Assembly (NCBI GenBank): GCA_003415625.1
Contig: PYIU01000005.1
Span: 1,555,001-1,619,000, forward strand
DNA from: Aquanectria penicillioides
Lineage: Eukaryota; Ascomycota; Sordariomycetes; Hypocreales; Nectriaceae
Direction of reading: 5' to 3'
DNA length: 64,000 nt
In this document: positions 60,752 to 64,000 of the stretch, piece after piece
Position numbering within the stretch: position 1 is the stretch's first letter
How the letters are laid out: each line of letters opens with the position of its first letter
Translations under genes and position numbers: made by a program
The notes under the pieces: model-generated
The model's input: the letters and a program-made list of their open reading frames with translations, nothing else
Database searches by the model: none
What the model was told of the DNA's origin: nothing

Positions 60752-62445
60752 CGGTCTCGGAGTTTATGGAGGCTCGTGATGAAGGGCGTGATGAGCGCGT
60801 GATGATGGAGTGGGTGGGGTGGGAGATAGGGAAGAGAATCTAGAAACGACAATGACTGATGGACAGGGCTTGATGAAAGCCGGCTGGCGGTTGTGATGGT
60901 GTTTTTTCCCATTTTTGCACTGCGTAGAAGTGCAGCGTTCCCCCATGCCGAGGCCTATATACCTAGGTACCTAACTAGGGCCAGAACTGGAGTGCTCTAG
61001 GACAGCAGCCCAGTGGTCGCCTCAGCTCTGGTATTAGGCCTTATTAGGCCTTGTTCGTGGGGAGATCGCCCTCCATGCCACTAAATGCCCTAAAAGCTGG
61101 GTACCTGCATCGCTACGTTAGCGACTCTAGCTCCCCGACCCATGACAGAAACCCCGAGCCCCGAGCCCCGGGTGCCCGCGCCCAGGCATGACATGGCGAT
61201 AATTCTCTAGGCACGGCGCGCTTGCCTAGGAAGGCAAACGCGATAGGTCCATTGAGCTACCTACCTATCTAGGTTGGACATCCTTACTCTGAATATACCT
61301 CAATTCGTTTGCGTGCATGTCATCGTGGTCCGGCCCGTGTATTTGGCGAGCGTCGATTGGGGAGCACCCTTGCCAAGCCTCCCGTTTCCAAGGGCCCCTC
61401 CCCGACTACACATGACATAACTAGCTATTGGGCTGCCGGGAGGGGGTTCACCACATGTCATCATGACTGTAGACCCTACCTATTACGACCTGGCATGTAG
61501 CACAGGATAAATGTACAGACAGCGTGCTCTGAATCCATCTGCATCCCCGGGAGGTGCCCGCGGGCGCCGTCGCCGCCTCCTTGAGGCTAATAGGACGTCG
61601 ATGACTGATTGGACCGTCTCTCTCTCATTGGCGGTCATGACCTGGCATGCGAGTGGCCTGGTCTGCGCCTGGATCCTCTGATGGAACGAACCCCCCAGGA
61701 GGACTGGGAGGCCTTAAAGGAAGACCGGGGTAAGGTTTTTTTGGCGAAAGATTGAGCGAATGGTGTGCGCGGGTGCCGAAGCGGCCTATGGAGAGCGGAC
61801 AGGGCGCTTGGTCAGTAATGTCCGCTCCGCCTCGGCTGGTTAGAGTTGTTGGAGCAAGGTCACAAGGTCACTGAGCGAACTGTGAAGCACCAGCACCAAG
61901 CAAGGGGAAAAAAAAAAAAATCACCTGTTGTTGATGTATGTGGCTGCTGTGCGACCGTGCGACCTGTGTGAACGCTGCTGGGTCTACCAACACGGCGGGT
62001 AGGCGTCTCTGTAGCGCACAGCTGCGTATCGGATCGTGTATACGATCTTGGCTTGTCACCCGCTGTGCGTCAGCTTTACGTTTGTTTGAATTAATCTCCG
62101 TCTTGACTATTCTCCGTTCTCCGTTCTCCGTTCGTGTGTCGTGCCTGTGCGTGCTGCGCTCGCTCCATCGTCCATCCTCCCATTCTCCGGACACAGCGCC
62201 GTTGCCGCCCGCCCAGCCTTAGCAGGCCCCAAACCCGCTGCACCGCCAGGGCCTCCGTCCTCGTCCCCGTCCACCTTTCGTCCCTCGTCCCTCGCCGCCC
62301 CCACGTGCCAACAAACCTTCAATGTTCCCTCGTCGAGCTCATCCCGAGCCTCTCATCTGCATTTGCCATTGACGCCGACTGCTCGTGTGCCTCGTTCGTC
62401 TTCTCCTTGTCCTCATTGCCCCGCGTCGCTCCCGCCCATTTCACC
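60752..62445. other. Divergent spacer OAR1-like / LCB3-like
   Basis: 1694 bp without a supported gene. CCTAGGTACCTA lies at 60962-60973, next to CTAACTAGG. The last 350 bp before 62446 are C/T-rich leader. An A-run of about 14 is near 61907. Confidence 0.55.
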
Positions 62446-64000
62446 ATGAGCGACCCGCGACGCGATGCCCCGCCGTCTGTCAGTACCACAGCCACGGCGA
62501 CGGCCACGACGCCGGTCTCATCTCCAGCAGCGGCGGTGGCCAAGGCTGATGATGTGGCCCCCGACGCTGGATTGAGGAGTCTCGATCACTGTGAGCATCC
62601 TCCCGGAGACTCTCCCTCTCTATCTGCGCTCTCGCCTCATTCTTGGTAAATGCGCATTTGCTAATTCATTCATCTGCCATGCCACAGACAAGCGCGCCCT
62701 GCCAAAATGGCGATACTCGTTGCGCCAGCAGCTGCTGCCCCTGATTCGATCCGAGACGCCTTACCTTCTCTGGATGCAGCAAAAGATGCGGACCCAGCTC
62801 TTGACAGTTATTTTGCTATTACTGCAAACCTCGGAACTCATACCTTCTTCATGATCGGTCTTCCTATGTGTTTCTGGTGTGGAAATGCTTCCTTCGGTAA
62901 AGGGTACGTCACCTAGCCTCTGTTGGACCTGCGATAACCATGCGCCGTTGTTTGTACACGACACCATCGATGCGCGCGACTCAAACTCACAGATGAAAAA
63001 AAAAAAAAAAAAAAAAGTTCTAACCATTCTTCTACAGACTTGTTCACATTCTTGCTCTCGGTGTCTTTTGGACTGGTTTTGTCAAGGACTTCTATTCTCT
63101 CCCGCGACCCCTCTCCCCGCCTCTTCACCGCATCACCATGTCTGGCTCTGCGGCTCTCGAATATGGGTTTCCTTCAACTCACAGCGCCAATGCCGTCTCT
63201 GTTGCACTCTATGGTCTCCTACACCTACGCAGCCCCGAAAATAATTTCCAACCCACCACCAAGATTGCATTTGAATTTCTCGCCTACTTCTATGCCGTCT
63301 CCATCATCTTCGGCCGCCTCTACTGTGGCATGCACGGCTTCCTCGATGTTATCGTTGGCTCTGCCATGGGCGCTGCCATCTCGTACTTTGAATTTTATTA
63401 TGGTCCCCCGCTGGATCAGTACATGCACGAAAGCTCGTGGGTTGCGCCGTTTGTGGCAGCTGTCATCATCTTGGTGCTTGTGCGCATTCATCCCGAGCCC
63501 GCAGACGACTGCCCTTGCTACGACGACAGCGTAGCTTTCGCTGGTGTTGTCATTGGCCTTGAATTTGGTACTTGGACATTTGGAAAGATTGCTCTAGATC
63601 CGTGGGAGACTCACGCTCATGGTGGTAGCTCTGTTGATATCACCGATCTCGGCTGGGCTACCAACGTGGCAAGGATTGTGTTTGGTGTTCTCATTATCTT
63701 CGTGTGGCGCGAAACGATGAAGCCGTTGTTGCTCAAAGCCCTCCCCCACATGTTCCGTATCTTCGAGCGGGTTGGTATGAACATGCCTCGACGTTTCTTC
63801 ACCCCTGCCAGCAAGTACAAGTCTGTGCCTCCCGGATCTCGCTTGGATACCCTCTTCCCCACGGCGTCGGATTTCCCCCGCATGGTTGAGAGTATCCGTT
63901 ATCCCACCACTCGTGGTCGATCGGTTTCCATTGGTCCCCAAAGCGCTGCTGATGCGTACGAGACGCTGGCGTACCGCGAGCGCAGGCGCCGCGAAAGCGT
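62446..64000 (+). CDS. LCB3: Dihydrosphingosine-1-phosphate phosphatase, LCB3/YSR3-like (partial, one apparent 1-nt assembly gap)
   Basis: An ER membrane lipid phosphatase that dephosphorylates sphingoid long-chain base phosphates, recycling them to ceramide synthesis. Exons are 62446-62590, 62688-62903 and 63039 to beyond the right edge; the 3' end is missing. The type-2 phosphatase motifs are complete: KDFYSLPRP, YGFPSTHSANAV and GRLYCGMHGFLDVIVG. At least six hydrophobic helices follow an acidic/Ala-rich N-terminus (about 45 residues), with FAITANLGTHTFFMIGLPM in the first membrane region. One base is missing at 62793-62795: adding C to CGGACCCAGCTC turns RTQLLTV into RTPALDSYF. Intron 2 contains a 21-nt A run (62997-63017). 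The frame stays open to position 64000. Confidence 0.92.
62997..63017. repeat. Poly-A tract in LCB3 intron 2
   Basis: About 21 consecutive A lie 20-40 bases upstream of the acceptor (TTCTACAG, 63031-63038), with a CTAAC branch-like site between them. Confidence 0.9.

Overview
The window is nuclear DNA of a filamentous ascomycete. The gene set (divergent ATP-citrate lyase subunit genes, nuclear-encoded ATP synthase subunit 9, a LYS2-type aminoadipate reductase, a GH72 glucanosyltransferase, an AspD/Cdc10 septin), the many 50-120 nt GT-AG introns with CTAAC-like branch sites, and the spacing of genes all fit Sordariomycetes, probably Hypocreales. I cannot name the species. I found no mobile element, tRNA, rRNA, CRISPR array or secondary-metabolite cluster.

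Layout. From 2.7 to 19.6 kb five genes lie in tandem on the minus strand: ATP9, a SAS2-like MYST acetyltransferase, a leucine-rich-repeat protein of unknown role, proteasome subunit RPN3 and TAF12. From 21 to 31 kb come a membrane thioredoxin-fold protein (+), a Cnl2/NKP2 kinetochore protein (-), LYS2 (-), EAF3/MRG15 (+) and mitoribosomal uL30m (-). From 31.6 to 39.6 kb ACL1 (-) and ACL2 (+) diverge across a 4.1 kb spacer; together they make cytosolic acetyl-CoA. From 41 to 51 kb there are a small Cys-rich ORF (+), a GPI-anchored GAS/GEL enzyme (-), guanylate kinase (+) and septin CDC10 (-). From 51 kb to the end come bL32m (+), SKI8 (+), DNA polymerase delta subunit 4 (+), queuosine salvage protein QNG1 (-), UBA2 (+), an OAR1/CBR4-like ketoreductase (-) and an LCB3-like sphingoid-base phosphate phosphatase (+) that runs off the right edge.

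These are mostly single-copy housekeeping genes; apart from ACL1/ACL2 they share no pathway. The strongest whole-window signal is technical: eight conserved genes carry 13 breaks in frame, each restored by adding one base, and 12 of the 13 clearly fall in a short G or C run. This is best explained by homopolymer under-calling in the assembly, not by pseudogenes. Biological points of interest are three 3-6 nt coding exons (last of ATP9, first of SKI8 and of the GAS gene), a dense set of GGTACC palindromes in the ACL1-ACL2 spacer, a recurring intergenic CCTAGGTACCTA word, a four-site GATA cluster between LYS2 and EAF3, and an ORF inside a long EAF3 intron. I did not find an evident new biological system.
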